Assembly: GCF_964019385.1 (NCBI RefSeq)
Contig: NC_088655.1
Location: forward strand, 11,800,001-11,864,000
Length of the DNA: 64,000 nt
From: Sycon ciliatum
Taxonomy: Eukaryota; Porifera; Calcarea; Leucosolenida; Sycettidae
Direction: 5' to 3'
The notes below the pieces were generated by a model, which was given only the letters and a program-made list of their open reading frames with translations, was not told the origin of the DNA and did not search any database. Shown here one piece after another: positions 11,718 to 22,139 of this stretch (position 1 is the first letter of the stretch; each line of letters starts with the position of its first letter). Position numbers and translations under genes: made by a program.

Positions 11718-12025
11718 TTACTGAGAATTCAAAATATCGCCTAAAACACCATGAAAATTTGCTTCGTTGCCATGGTAACCCCGGAGTTGTCATGAATTTT
11801 GTAATGATGAGTGTTGTCGCACACTGTACAGATTGTCAGTGTACATCGCGTGTACATGCCATCCAGCCTGATCCAGGCATGTTACTTTGCACTTCCACGG
11901 CCAAGCCGCGCAAGCGCTAGCCTTTTTAGAAGCAAATGTACAGTGATTTGTGCCTTCAGTTGCGCTGAAAAGTGAAAGTACAGGACTGCTGCATATTAAA
12001 GTAATGATCTCCGACATTTTGGCTG

Positions 12026-12600
12026 TTTTTCGGACGTTTCCCTTTTTGGACCGGTTTTCGGAAGAGCCTTCGAAAATCGGACACTGTCCGAAAAATCGGA
12101 CGGTTTGGCAGCACTGGATACAATACAATGTACGTAAGTTACCAAACTTACCATTACGTGTTCCAAGACCATGTACATGTACATGTATGTGTGAACACAC
12201 CAAACCAGGCCAGGCAGGTGTTCACGGTCTTTGCCTTCGGGGATCCGTTCCGGTGCTTGCACACCGTTCATCCAGGTCACCATGGTGCGAGTATGCAGCC
12301 TTGAACGGTATAAAAGCGCTACCCAGCAGAGTATCATTATCGGAGTTGCGTCGCACAGCTCAGGTGTGCTTGTCCAGTCGTCGACGGGCGTCTGGATGCG
12401 TGTGTATGAGAGCTGTGCGAGCAACACCAGGGAAGCTCACCGGGCCGCGCACAACTCAATTAATTATTTGAGTCAAAAGCCGAGACGCGGCAACGCCAAA
12501 GAAGGCGGAAGGATGTCAGCGTGATGGCCAGGCTTCTCTAAAAATAATAGCATGGCTTGCGTGCGTGGCTCGGTAAGTGTGGCAGTCGTATTGGCAGCTG
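12026..12600 (+). repeat. Dispersed repeat with a TATA-type promoter, copy 1
   Basis: It shares an ordered set of blocks with 41160-41690. The blocks include TCACCATGGTGCGAGTATGC, GGTATAAAAGCGCTACCCA, TTGCGTCGCACAGCTCAGG, CGGGCGTCTGGATG and a ...GGCTCGGTA block. The conserved TATAAAAG with following blocks suggests a core promoter, for example of a solo LTR or a multicopy transcription unit. A donor-like CTCG-GTAAGTG lies at its 3' part. No protein is assigned. Confidence 0.65.
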
Positions 12601-13371
12601 CTATTTTTTTTTCTTCTTGATATTGCTGTTGTGAGTGCCGTGTGGTGTCCCGGCACAACGCCTGCTGCGTCGCAGATGAAGACACGGATTTTGCAGGTGG
12701 GAACGCTGTTCAGCTCTAGTATAGCCAGTGGCTGATGCTTCAACAGTTTGCATTCGTGCGCTGCTCACTCCTGCGCTAACGAGTCGCCACTGCATGTAGA
12801 TCTACTATGGAGCTATTTTACTTATTTTAGTTTGCTAGTCCTATGCGAAAACTTGGCAGAATGAGGCAGGACTCGTAGACATAGACATAGAAGACGAAGC
12901 GCTCCCTATGAAAATAATACTGTAAATTCTACTACATGTACAGCACTACCGTTGTTGTAGTACTAGTACTACTAGTAGTACTACAACAACAAACTCTAAA
13001 TATTTATAGCTGAAAGGATACTCAGAGTGTCGCTTTGAGTTTGAGCCAGCTCGCTCGCAGCCTTGCCTACTTTCGTCAACGTGAGCCCTGCAGTGATGTA
13101 CAGACACTCAGTCATGTTCATTGACTTCTAGCTCTTCAGAGCAATTCGACTTCAACTGCAGAACATATAATCATTACCAGTGCGGGCCCCAGACAAAACC
13201 TACACTCTGCTTTGCTTTCTTTCGCTTCGTCTCTCTTGTTACATGTGTGTACATACCGGTAATACATGGTACTAGATAAACCTTGTTTCATGATGTCAAC
13301 CAACAACATAATAATTATGTATGTACATGCCGCATCAAGAGTATAATCCCAGGAGTACATGTAGTCTTATC
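12601..13371. other. Stretch without a recognised gene
   Basis: Only a local inverted repeat stands out: GTTGTTGTAGTAC and its complement around 12952-12992. No ORF has family signatures. Confidence 0.5.
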
Positions 13372-13668
13372 CGGTGTGTGTGTGTGCGCGCGCTTGAGTG
13401 TGTGTGTGTGTGTGTGCGCGCACGTGAATGTGTGTGTGTGTGTGTGTGCGCGCGCGCGTGAGTGTGTGTGTGTGCTGCGCGCGTGAGTGTGTGTGTGTGT
13501 GTGCGCGCGTGAGTGTGTGTGCGCGCGCGTGAGTGTGTGTGTGTGCGCGCGCGTGTGAGTGTGTGTGTGTGCGCGCGCGCGCGTGAGTGTGTGTGTGTGC
13601 GCGCATGAGTGTGTGTGTGTGTGTGTGCGCGCGCGCGCGTGAGTGTGTGTGTGTGTGCACGCGCGTGA

Positions 13669-13701
<33 letters not shown>

Positions 13702-13905
13702 AGTGTGTGTGTGTGTGCGCGCGCGTGAGTGTGTGTGTGTGTGTGCGCGTGAGTGTGAGTGTGTGTGTGTGTGCGCGCGCGCGCGTGAGTGTGTGGGTGT
13801 GGGTGTGGGTGGGTGGGTGGGTGTGTGGGTGTGGAGGGGGGGGGGGGGTGTGTGTGTGGGGGGGTGGGTGGGTGGGTGGGTGGGTGTGTGGGTGTGTGGG
13901 TGTGT

Positions 13906-13952
<47 letters not shown>

Positions 13953-13961
13953 TGTGTGTGT
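13372..13961. repeat. GT/GC/GGGT simple-sequence array, ~590 bp
   Basis: Alternating purine-pyrimidine GT runs are punctuated by GCGCGC blocks with recurring GTGAGTGTG units, then grade into GGGT/GGTG and a G-run near 13836-13848. All six frames give low-complexity translations, none of which I accept as genes. Alternating GT/GC tracts are known Z-DNA formers. Confidence 0.95.
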
Positions 13962-14321
13962 GACTCCAATTCAATTATTTCACTTCAAAGGACCAGTGCA
14001 TCTACTGTCTGCTTCTATCAAAGCAGCGTGCTGTATACTGGTTACCCCAGCAAGTGTAGGGTTTTTTTTGTTGTTTTTTGTTTTGTTTTTTTTACTATTA
14101 TTCACCAACCCAACTCGTAAATAATAGCAATGAAAAGTATGAATGCCGCAGACATCACCACGCAACATGACAATTTGTTCAAGGTTTGGTTTTGTGTGTT
14201 TCCAAAATCGATTTTCACGTTCCGATCATCAGTGGAAATACGGCACTAAAGAGATCAAGGGAAAAACAAAGGTTAAAAATCCAAAGAAGTGTGACACATG
14301 ACGGGTAACTTGTGGTAAGTA

Positions 14322-14858
14322 TTACAAAAAGTGAGAACTAAAATAAAGAGTAAGTGTGACAAACGGGCATGAACAGTGCAGAAACAACTCATGAACACGG
14401 GGTGCAAACTCACGAAAATAACCCGTAAGTGCTAAAACATGTTCTTTTTGCTTACACAAATCGGGCTTATGCGTACGAATACAAACAGCTTCAAGGACCT
14501 TCAACTGCTGGACATAACGGGCACGACACAGTACAGAGAAGTGGGAATCATCATACACACTCAAACAATCGGGACGAGATAACAAATGCAAGTACACAGC
14601 TGACTTCTTACGAATTTCACCCTCATCAGCTCCATCACCTTCCCTGCCACCTGACTCCTCCTCGTCCGTTTTATCACCATCACCACCAGCCGTCTCACCG
14701 TCATCCGCCTCGTCTTCATCCGCCGCCTCGTCATCACCCGCCTCGTCGTCATCTGTATCCTCGCCGTCATCCGCCTCGTCGTCATCTGTATTCTCGTCAT
14801 CCGCCGCATCATCACCCAACTCATATTCACCACCAGTCAGTCGTCTGATACCATCCAT
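14322..14858 (-). CDS. Acidic ORF with a possible GIY-YIG-like tail, hypothetical
   Basis: A 178-codon frame opens with ATG at 14858 (MDGIRRLTGGEYELGDDA). About 70 residues are almost entirely Asp, Glu, Ala and Gly. The second half includes SRPDCLSVYDDSHFSVLCRA and VLEAVCIRTHKPDLCKQKEH. To me the latter recalls the C-terminal region of GIY-YIG-bearing or LINE-associated proteins, with a Glu followed by a short helix and LCKQ, but this is memory-based and weak. It could be an exon of a host gene or the end of a retroelement ORF. No promoter or neighbouring exon is identified. Confidence 0.35.
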   Translation of the reverse strand: MDGIRRLTGGEYELGDDAADDENTDDDEADDGEDTDDDEAGDDEAADEDEADDGETAGGDGDKTDEEESGGREGDGADEGEIRKKSAVYLHLLSRPDCLSVYDDSHFSVLCRARYVQQLKVLEAVCIRTHKPDLCKQKEHVLALTGYFREFAPRVHELFLHCSCPFVTLTLYFSSHFL

Positions 14859-16108
14859 GATCCATGTTCTCCTTCCTACGCCTGTCCCGTGTCACTGTCC
14901 TTACCCACGGGTGTTTCGCAGCGGCCACTCGTCAAGATGGCGGCAAATCCGAGAGTACAAAAATTTCGACTCTGCCTATGTGCGCGGCGGATGCGAATCT
15001 CGCACGTGCATGCAAAATCTAGCCTTCTGCAGATCTGGGTAGAGCAAGTGTACGTGTGTGGGAACGACGACCTTTTCCGAGAGAGAATGTGGCTCTTTTC
15101 ATCCCAACATTTTACTCGCCACGCTCTCCCTCCCAGCTTAGTGATACGAGTAGCTGCTACCGAGTAGAAGTCTCCATCTTCACAGTAGGCCAGGCAAAAT
15201 CGCAACGTTGAAATACTTTGCTCACTTGGTTTTTTTGGTCCTTTGAGATGATGTGGCTGTTGTGTACAACTCGAAGTGACAAACTTGAGACCCCCGCGCC
15301 ACAAAAAACTAAGGCGCGCCACAAAGTTTCGTTTGGCTGTTCGATGAAAGGATGTATGGAAGCAGGGATAAAAACTATCGTGGCTGCCGGCAAAACTCCT
15401 AGTAATGTAAGAAACGGGGGTGTGACTTTGGTAATTCCAAGAAGAATGTACGCACGGCCATTCCACAACGAGACGAAACTACGAGCTCAAAAACACTCCG
15501 ATTTTCAAACAAACGACGCAGGAAAGAAGACATGGCCGCAGTGTTGCCGTGTGGTCTTCAAAACACCTAATTTTACTTCGATAGCGGCTGGTTCAGGGCA
15601 AATTCAGGCCCAATTCGACAGCGTCGTGCCGCTCAGATTCGCCCAAAAGACGAGGAAATGTACGGTAGATCCAAATGCGTACGCATTTTGCGTACGGGGA
15701 CGACTGGCCAGAGTTCATGCACTGCAAACACCCGTGTACCTCATCTACGTCCCGAGATTGTGTTCCGTTTTGCCCCCGGCTTCCGGTCTCCTTCGATGCT
15801 CCGCATGGGCCTTGGCCATTCCTAGCATATATTTCGGTTGAATAATTGGCGGTCGACCTCCGTGGTCTCTGGACCCACGGACCAAGCGCCGGAGGGTGCT
15901 GCGGTGTCCGCACAGCCGGATAATGGGCTCAATTTCTGTGATTGGCGGTACTGTCGTTGTTGCCGACTCCTCCCCAACCCCAGCCACCAACGGCACTGGT
16001 GGTGGCTCCGGTGGCGGCAAGGGCAACGGTGGAGAAGGCACACGTAAAATAAATGATTATGTGGACAAAAACAAAATAGTTACTGTAGTACAGGGAGTCG
16101 TACTCAAA
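14859..16108. other. Stretch without a recognised gene
   Basis: Several frames of 90-207 codons overlap on both strands between 14876 and 15841, but none shows a motif I know and none stands out over its shadows. Around 15922-16060 a plus-strand frame (MGSISVIGGTVVVAD, then a Gly-rich run) is open but unassigned. Confidence 0.4.
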
Positions 16109-16268
16109 CTAGGGAGGTGACACGGCACAGAAATCCGTGTCACAGGGGTTGACTCGCACCCGTGACCAGTGACCCCTCGTTGTTATTTTTGGAATAGTTC
16201 AGTCCAGTCTAGTCCGAAAGGTCATACTCGGATCGACTCGCCTTCTGTACTTCACCTCCAAGCGTGCA
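16109..16268 (+). repeat. Flanking repeat A, left copy
   Basis: It begins CTAGGGAGGTGACACGG, contains the hairpin GTGACACGG...CCGTGTCAC, and runs to CACCTCCAAGCGTGC. An inverted copy of about 95% identity by eye lies at 34111-34265, so the pair brackets the 15.5-kb palindrome from outside. Confidence 0.85.
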
Positions 16269-16576
16269 ACGCAAGACCCGCAAAGTATGATTTTTCTGTG
16301 GGGAACGATTTTGCCATTGATCAAGTTTTTATAGGAGTGCTCAAGCATACTACGATTGCTGAGACGTCCCGAGCACGCTTGTTCAGGTTCTCTATTTTTG
16401 ACGAGCCGGTCCTACAGCCCCCTACATTGTATCTAACGACGTAGGAGCTGACAATGTAAGAGGATTTCCCTGGAAATAATGATGATGGTGGTGTGACTGC
16501 TGCAGGAAAAATGCTGGCTGTTTATGACAGTATGAATAGATGTACAATGTAGCTCTCTTGTATGGTACTTAACCCC

Positions 16577-16862
16577 TGCTATAAATGTGTTGTTTAGGAA
16601 GACTGGTGTATTGTGCAAGTCATAAAGAAGAAATGGGGCAGATACACGACTTACAATTTTCAAAAACCAGCTTCGTGTTATGTCTAATTTGTGTCAAAAT
16701 TGTAATATTTAGACATGACAATATCATTGGCTGTACTTCTCTAATATGGTACATAACCCCTGCTACGAGAGAGCTTGGAAGCTCAGGGCCCTACGCTATG
16801 CTTTTATGCTTTTTTGCCTAGCTCATCGTACATGTTTTAAGAACTGATGGAAATGTCTTTTT
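16577..16862 (+). repeat. Dispersed repeats B and C left of the palindrome
   Basis: Block B (about 16577-16757, with GTGCAAGTCATAAAGAAGAA) recurs in the same orientation as a tandem pair at 33580-33900. Block C (about 16765-16862, GAGAGAGCTTGGAAGCTCAG through GATGGAAATGT) recurs at 42952-43040. The stretch 16863-17016 holds nothing recognisable. Confidence 0.8.
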
Positions 16863-17057
16863 CCGTTGATTGGCCACATCACTGTATTGCAAAAACGTTT
16901 CCACATTTCACGTCAAATTTGAAATCGATCGGTATTTTTGCTCTCACATGCATCCATTGCTCAATCATGCATCATTTGCCCATAATTATGACAAACTTTG
17001 GCCTGCGATTTACTTTGGCCGGAGTAGTTAGTGCGGGGCAGGTTCTGGCACACTTTT

Positions 17058-17224
17058 TGACCTTTGACCTTTGGGCCAAATAAGGCACACTGTGTCGGTC
17101 GTGCTTGGTCTGGCCCCAGGACTTCCCCCAGGGTTTGACCTTTGACCTTTGGGTTAAATAAGGCACACTGTATCGGGCGCGCTTGGTCTGGCCCCGGGAC
17201 TCCCCAGAGTTTGACCTTTGACCC
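17058..17224 (+). promoter_or_regulatory. Three DR1 nuclear-receptor-type sites in a ~76-bp tandem repeat, left arm
   Basis: TGACCTTTGACCT occurs at 17058-17070 and 17136-17148, and TGACCTTTGACCC at 17212-17224. The complement AGGTCAAAGGTCA is the DR1 consensus bound by HNF4/RXR-type receptors in animals. Each site lies in a repeat unit that also contains AAATAAGGCACACTGT and CTTGGTCTGGCCCC. Function is inferred from the motif alone. Confidence 0.6.
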
Positions 17225-17265
17225 CTGGCATGCCATAAATGTGCCATAAAGGTTCTTTTCCGTGG

Positions 17266-17354
17266 CGAACGTGCACTTGTGCACGTTCGGTGCATTCGCA
17301 CCGGGGAGTAGTAAAATACGTACTATTTCCTGATTTGCACATCGTAGATGTGCA
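17266..17354. repeat. Cluster of short perfect hairpins near the left outer end
   Basis: CGAACGTGCAC-TT-GTGCACGTTCG spans 17266-17289, GGTGC-ATTC-GCACC spans 17289-17302, and TGCACATC-GTA-GATGTGCA spans 17336-17354. Such clusters can mark origins or processing sites. Here that is inference only. Confidence 0.75.
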
Positions 17355-18584
17355 GTGACATATTGCGCATGCGTGCATACGCACGCGGAGCGTGTGACCT
17401 TCAGAGACCCTGCTTGCGGGAAAGACGCAGTACAACACAAGGTGTACTAGTACACGTGTCATTATACTACTCCCTGATTCGCACTTCGTAGATGTGCAGC
17501 AAACAAGTGAGTTCACGTGCCATGCACTCGTTGAGCTCCAAGATCAGAACTCGGCTCAACGTAGTACTTGAAGTCACCGTTCCCATTACGTCATGTACAT
17601 TTACATACACTCTGTTGAAGCACTGAAACATCGGTTTTCGGGGAATTCAACATGCGAATTTTTGAACATTCGGCGAAAAGATGGGTAATTTCTTCAAAAC
17701 CACTGTTTTCGGCGAATTTTTCGCCCGGCCGATTTGGGAAATGCCAACTATCCATGCATGTACATTAGATGCATATTTCTATTTTGATCGGGATACAGTA
17801 AGAATCAACCGGCTACGCCCGGAGTATCATGCATTAAAACAATTATTGAAGGGGTGTCACAGTGAAGCAGTGTTGCTACGCACCACAAATCCCCTCTGCA
17901 CTGTACCGAATCTATACTGGAGAATCCAGAGTGGCCAGCAAAGAGTCACAACCCGCGGGTATCCAGTCACACTAAGGCATGTCCACCATTCCCCACATAT
18001 TCACCATAACAAAACACAATACTGTTTACTATAATACACTTTTATTTAAATAATTGACTTGGATGAGTCTGTAGAAGAGAACACAATGCACGCACACGCA
18101 CGCATGCGCGGACACACACACGCACACACGCACACACACACATCTAGGTTATAGTGCTATACACGTATCTAGGGTTTAGGAAGCACGAGAATATGTCGAA
18201 GCACCCACACATACCCCTTCATGCAGTGTACTTCAGTAGCCCAACACGTTACGACCGCTCAGGACCATCACAAAACACATTACGACCGCTCAGGACCATC
18301 ACAAAACACTACACACTGTTACTACACTGCATACACAGTTACTACACTACGCCTGTTACAAGTACTTACAAATAATTTTGAAAACAAATGGCACATCCCG
18401 AAGACGGCAGCTAGCTCCAGACCTTCATACATACGTCATCATCATCTGTAAAACCAAGCATGAGCGCACACAAACACTATTAGTGTCACGAATACGGAAG
18501 CAGGGTAAGACAAGAGGATACGAAACAAGTAAGTATCGCTATAACGAGGGGGGTAAGTATACATGTAGACAGAGCAGTGCTTAT

Positions 18585-18927
18585 TTACAGGGTCCGGATA
18601 CGCTCCATGGCGTCCCGGTAGTCGGACTGCAACAGCAGCCCGACTTGCCGGCCCTCCCAGTAACGGGCCCGATGGGCCGCACCCGCCAGGTGTGCGGCCA
18701 CGGCCTGGCCTCCCACCAGCCTTTCTCCACTGTAAAAACGAAAGAAACCGCAGAAAGCACAGTGTCATAGAGCTCTTTTGTTGGGGGAGAGAGCTAGGAG
18801 CACTGCACACTTACCATTTGTCGCAATATATGATAAGAAAGAGGCGGCGCTTGACGCACCGCCTCAGGTGCTGGAACAGGGGTATTACCCCTGTCAGCTC
18901 CACACCGCAGTGGCAAGTGAATGCCAT
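18585..18927 (-). CDS. Small double zinc-finger protein, two exons, left-arm copy
   Basis: The exons on the minus strand are 18927-18815 and 18729-18585, with GT-AG boundaries and a phase-2 intron of 85 bp. The product has 85 residues and starts MAFTCHCGVELTG. One finger-like set is CHCGVELTGVIPLFQHLRRC. The second is completed exactly across the splice: CDKC-GERLVGGQ followed by AAHLAGAAH, a C-x2-C...H-x5-H arrangement. The tail is basic and ends ERIRTL. It is probably a small nuclear or nucleic-acid-binding protein, but no family is recognised. It is divergent from the RING gene across a 264-bp gap. The identical arrangement in the other arm lies at 30620-30962. Confidence 0.65.
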
Positions 18928-19191
18928 ACTGTAAATGTAATGATACTGAAGTGAAGGTGTGAACCGCAAAGCAAGGCCTTTACCTTCTTCCTGTCGAATT
19001 CGCTCCCCAGCTGCATACCGACATCACCCGCTAAAATCCAATCATACCAAGTAATACAAAGGTCATCAGTTGACCTTTTGGACTTTTCAACTCTTATCCA
19101 AAACCACCAAGAGGAAAAAACCAGGATGAAGAAGACGTCAGTTGTAGAAGCGTTTGTGGAGGAGTTGTTACATTATTCTCAGTAAATAGAT
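18928..19191. promoter_or_regulatory. Divergent intergenic region between zinc-finger and RING genes, left arm
   Basis: It holds an inverted pair of nuclear-receptor-type half-sites, AGGTCA-TCAGT-TGACCT, at 19060-19076. No clear TATA box is seen for either gene. The position between two divergent start codons makes a shared control region likely. Confidence 0.45.
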
Positions 19192-20241
19192 ATGGCTGAT
19201 ACATTCGGCGTAGACTTGGACGACCGGTCGTGGTCTCTCACCACGGGTCCTTTACTAATAGAAAGATGGACGCCAATAAGAACTGTTGTGGAGTTGGCAG
19301 ATCAAAACGCGCAGCAAGAAATTTGGCACGTCGATGGTAGACTCCATCGGGAGGACGGACCAGCTCTTGTTGATAGTAGGGGAGTGTCCGCCTGGTGCTA
19401 TGGAGGTCGCCTTCATCGCGTTAATGAACCGGCTTGGATAGGACGGGGTAGCATAGAGTACTACCTCAACGGCGCCCGTCATAGAGCCGGCGGTCCTGCA
19501 GTCAGTTATTATGACGCCACATGCGGTATTCTACGGTGGTATCACCACGGAAGACTCCACAGGTATGATGGCCCTGCAGTGGAAACATTTTCAGACCTTG
19601 GTGAAGACTCTGAGGGGTTCTACCGACACCGCGAAGAGTGGTATTGGAATGGCGTCAGACAAAGGATCGGCGACGGCCCTGCTCTGACGGAGAGATTTGA
19701 TGGCGCCTATTTGCTGGAAGCCTGGTATGTCCAAGGGCGTCTACACAGAGTAGACGGACCAGCCAGGATCACTCGGAGTGATGATGGTATCACCATCCAG
19801 TGGTATTATCACGACCGGCTCCACAGGGAGAATGCGCCAGCCGTGATACGCAGGGAAGGTAACAACCGTGTACGGGAGTGGTACCGATACAACCTTCGGC
19901 ATAGGGAAGATGGGCCTGCTTTCATCTCTCAGGAGGAGGGTATCTATCAGTGGTACCTCAACGGGGTGTATTACGGTGACCACCATCAAGACCAGGCAAT
20001 ACACCCCATGGAGCTGCAGTACATCAATGTAGTGCCTACTAAGGTAGACTCGTCAGCAATAAGTCATGAGCCCATTTGTGTGATTTGTCAGGATACCCTG
20101 GACCGTCCTCTATCCAAGTTGGAGTGTGGTCATGAATTTCACTTCCACTGTATCAAGGAGTGGATCAGTTCTGCCTCCAGCCCAACTTGCCCAACCTGCC
20201 GCTACTCCATGACTGCTGAGGACTTGGTTGAGTTCTTGTAG
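19192..20241 (+). CDS. HREDGPA-repeat protein with C-terminal RING-H2 finger, left-arm copy
   Basis: This is a 349-residue ORF from a clear ATG. Residues ~40-270 contain about eight copies of a ~25-30 residue unit with core W-(Y/H)-x2-G-R-L-H-R-x-D-G-P-A (WHVDGRLHREDGPALV, WYHHGRLHRYDGPAV, WYVQGRLHRVDGPA, WYHDRLHRENAPAV). Such repeats resemble MORN-like/YwqK-type units common in giant-virus and phage proteins. Residues ~293-340 form a RING-H2: CVIC, CGHEFHFHC, CPTC. RING-H2 proteins act as E3 ubiquitin ligases by recruiting an E2, so the repeats may be the substrate-binding part. No signal peptide or membrane segment is seen. It points inward toward the minisatellite. Confidence 0.85.
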   Translation: MADTFGVDLDDRSWSLTTGPLLIERWTPIRTVVELADQNAQQEIWHVDGRLHREDGPALVDSRGVSAWCYGGRLHRVNEPAWIGRGSIEYYLNGARHRAGGPAVSYYDATCGILRWYHHGRLHRYDGPAVETFSDLGEDSEGFYRHREEWYWNGVRQRIGDGPALTERFDGAYLLEAWYVQGRLHRVDGPARITRSDDGITIQWYYHDRLHRENAPAVIRREGNNRVREWYRYNLRHREDGPAFISQEEGIYQWYLNGVYYGDHHQDQAIHPMELQYINVVPTKVDSSAISHEPICVICQDTLDRPLSKLECGHEFHFHCIKEWISSASSPTCPTCRYSMTAEDLVEFL

Positions 20242-20659
20242 TAATACATGACACCGCTGCGTGTAGGCGACTACGAATGACCAGTCATGTGCTACAGATG
20301 GACACGGACACGCCACCCTAAGTAGCCATGAGCGGCTATTTGGACAAGGACAACAAAGCACCTCGTGGGTGGCCAAGGTTGACACTAGCCACAAGTCTGG
20401 TCGCTCAGTTGAATAAGCTGGGTGTGCCCATGAAGACCATGCAGAGGACAAGACAGACTGGAAGAAACTGTGCAGCTCGACACTCGAGGACAAATCAGTA
20501 TCAGCAGCTACTACACCTTGCTGATGATGCTCACAAGACAGAAGTGGGGAAAAAAACTGAATTTCTTTATTTAGTGCTCAACTACGCGAAATGTGTTATT
20601 ATTATTACACATGTTCAACTGTACTCAGTCTGGCTGACTGCCATTCTCTACCACACATT

Positions 20660-21965
20660 ACCGGACACTGTTGTGGTTGTCGTCGTTATCGTCGTCGTCA
20701 TTGTTGATGTTGTTGTCGGTTGTTGTCGTCGTTATTGTCGTCGTTGTTGATTTTGTTGGTGGCTGTTGCTGTCGGTTGTTGTCGGTTGTTGTCGTTTGCT
20801 GTTGGTTGTTTTTGGTTGTTGTTGATGTTGTTGTCGGTTGTTGTCGTCGTTATCGTCGTCGTTGTTGATGTTGTTAATAGTTGTTGCTGTCGGTTGTTGG
20901 TTGTTATTGGTTGTTGCTGTCGGTTGTTGGTTGTTATTGTTGATTGTTGTCGGTTGTTGTTGGCTGTTGGATGTTGTTGTCGGTTGTTGTCGGTTGTTGT
21001 TGGTTATTGTTGGTTGTTGTTGGTTGTTGTTGGGCGTTGTTGGTTGTTGTCGGTTGTTGTCAGGTGTTGTTGGTTGTTGTAGGTTGTTGTTGTCGGTTGT
21101 TGTCGGTTGTTGGGTGTTGTTGTCGGTTGTTGGGTGTTGTTGTCGGTTGTTGGGTGTTGTCGGTTGTTGTTGGTTGTTGTTGGTTGTTGTTGGTTGTTGT
21201 TGGTTGTTGTTGAGTGTTGTTGTTGGTTGTTGTTGATTGTTGTCGGTTGTTGGGTGTTGTTGTCGGTTGTTGGGTGTTGTTGTTGGCTGTTGGGTGTTGT
21301 TGTTGTCGGTTGTTGGGTGCTGTTGTTGGTTGTTGTTGGTTGTTGTTGGTTGTTGCCGGATGTTGTCGGTTGTTGTTGGTTGTTGTTGGTTGTTGTTGTC
21401 GGTTGTTGTCGGTTGTTGTCGGTTGTTGTTGGTTGCTGTTGGTTGTTGTTGGTTGTTGTTGGTTGTTGTTGAGTGTTGTTGTTGGTTGTTGTTGATTGTT
21501 GTCGGTTGTTGGGTGTTTTTGTCGGTTGTTGGGTGTTGTTGTTGGTTGTTGGGTGTTGTTGTTGTCGGTTGTTGGGTGTTGTTGTTGGTTGTTGTTGGTT
21601 GTTGTTGGTTGTGCCGGATGTTGTCGGTTGTTGTTGGTTGTTGTTGTCGGTTGTTGTCGGTTGTTGTCGATTGTTGTTGGTTGTTGTTGGTTGTTGTTGG
21701 TTGTTGTTGGTTGTTGTTGGCTGTTGTTGGTTGTTGTTGTCGGTTGTTGTTGGTTGTTGTTGGTAGTTGTTGTCGGTTGCTGTCGGTTGTTGTCGGTTGT
21801 TGTCGGTTGTTGTTGTTTGTTGTTGGTTGTTGTTGGTTGTTGTTGGTTGTTGTTGGCTGTTGTTGTTTGTTGTTGGTTGTTGTTGTCGGTTGTTGTCGGT
21901 TGTTGGGTGTTGTTGTTGGTTATTGTCGGTTGTTGTCGGTTGTTGTCGGTTGTTGTCGGTTGTTG
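20660..21965. repeat. GTTGTT minisatellite, left arm
   Basis: About 1.3 kb is built of GGTTGTTGTC, GGTTGTTGTT and GGTGTTGTT units, beginning with GTCGTC-rich variants. All three frames on one strand encode VVGCCWLL-type runs and the other strand encodes NNNQQQPTTT-type runs, so the long ORFs are by-products of the repeat. Variant units recur in longer ~230-bp blocks (for example around 21220 and 21475). The right arm carries the same array with almost no differences. Confidence 0.95.
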
Positions 21966-22139
21966 TGTTTTAACCCTTTGCGGTGCATCAGTCATTAACG
22001 ACTGATATTGTGTACATACCTTAAAACTGTCGTAACTCCATCGATTTTAGTCCTGTTGCAAATATCGAAATATGTAGATTAATCGTTATTTTGTTCATTA
22101 TCCAGGAGGATGTTGCTATGATTCAGTACCATTTTTTCG

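Noticed and set aside
13315-13974. THTHTH and VCVCVC ORFs over the GT array
   Set aside because: Simple-sequence artefacts present in several frames on both strands.
21060-21998. Long ORFs (VVGCCWLL-type and NNNQQQPTTT-type) over the GTTGTT and ACAACA arrays
   Set aside because: All frames stay open because the repeat contains no stop codons; the translations are pure low complexity with no start context.
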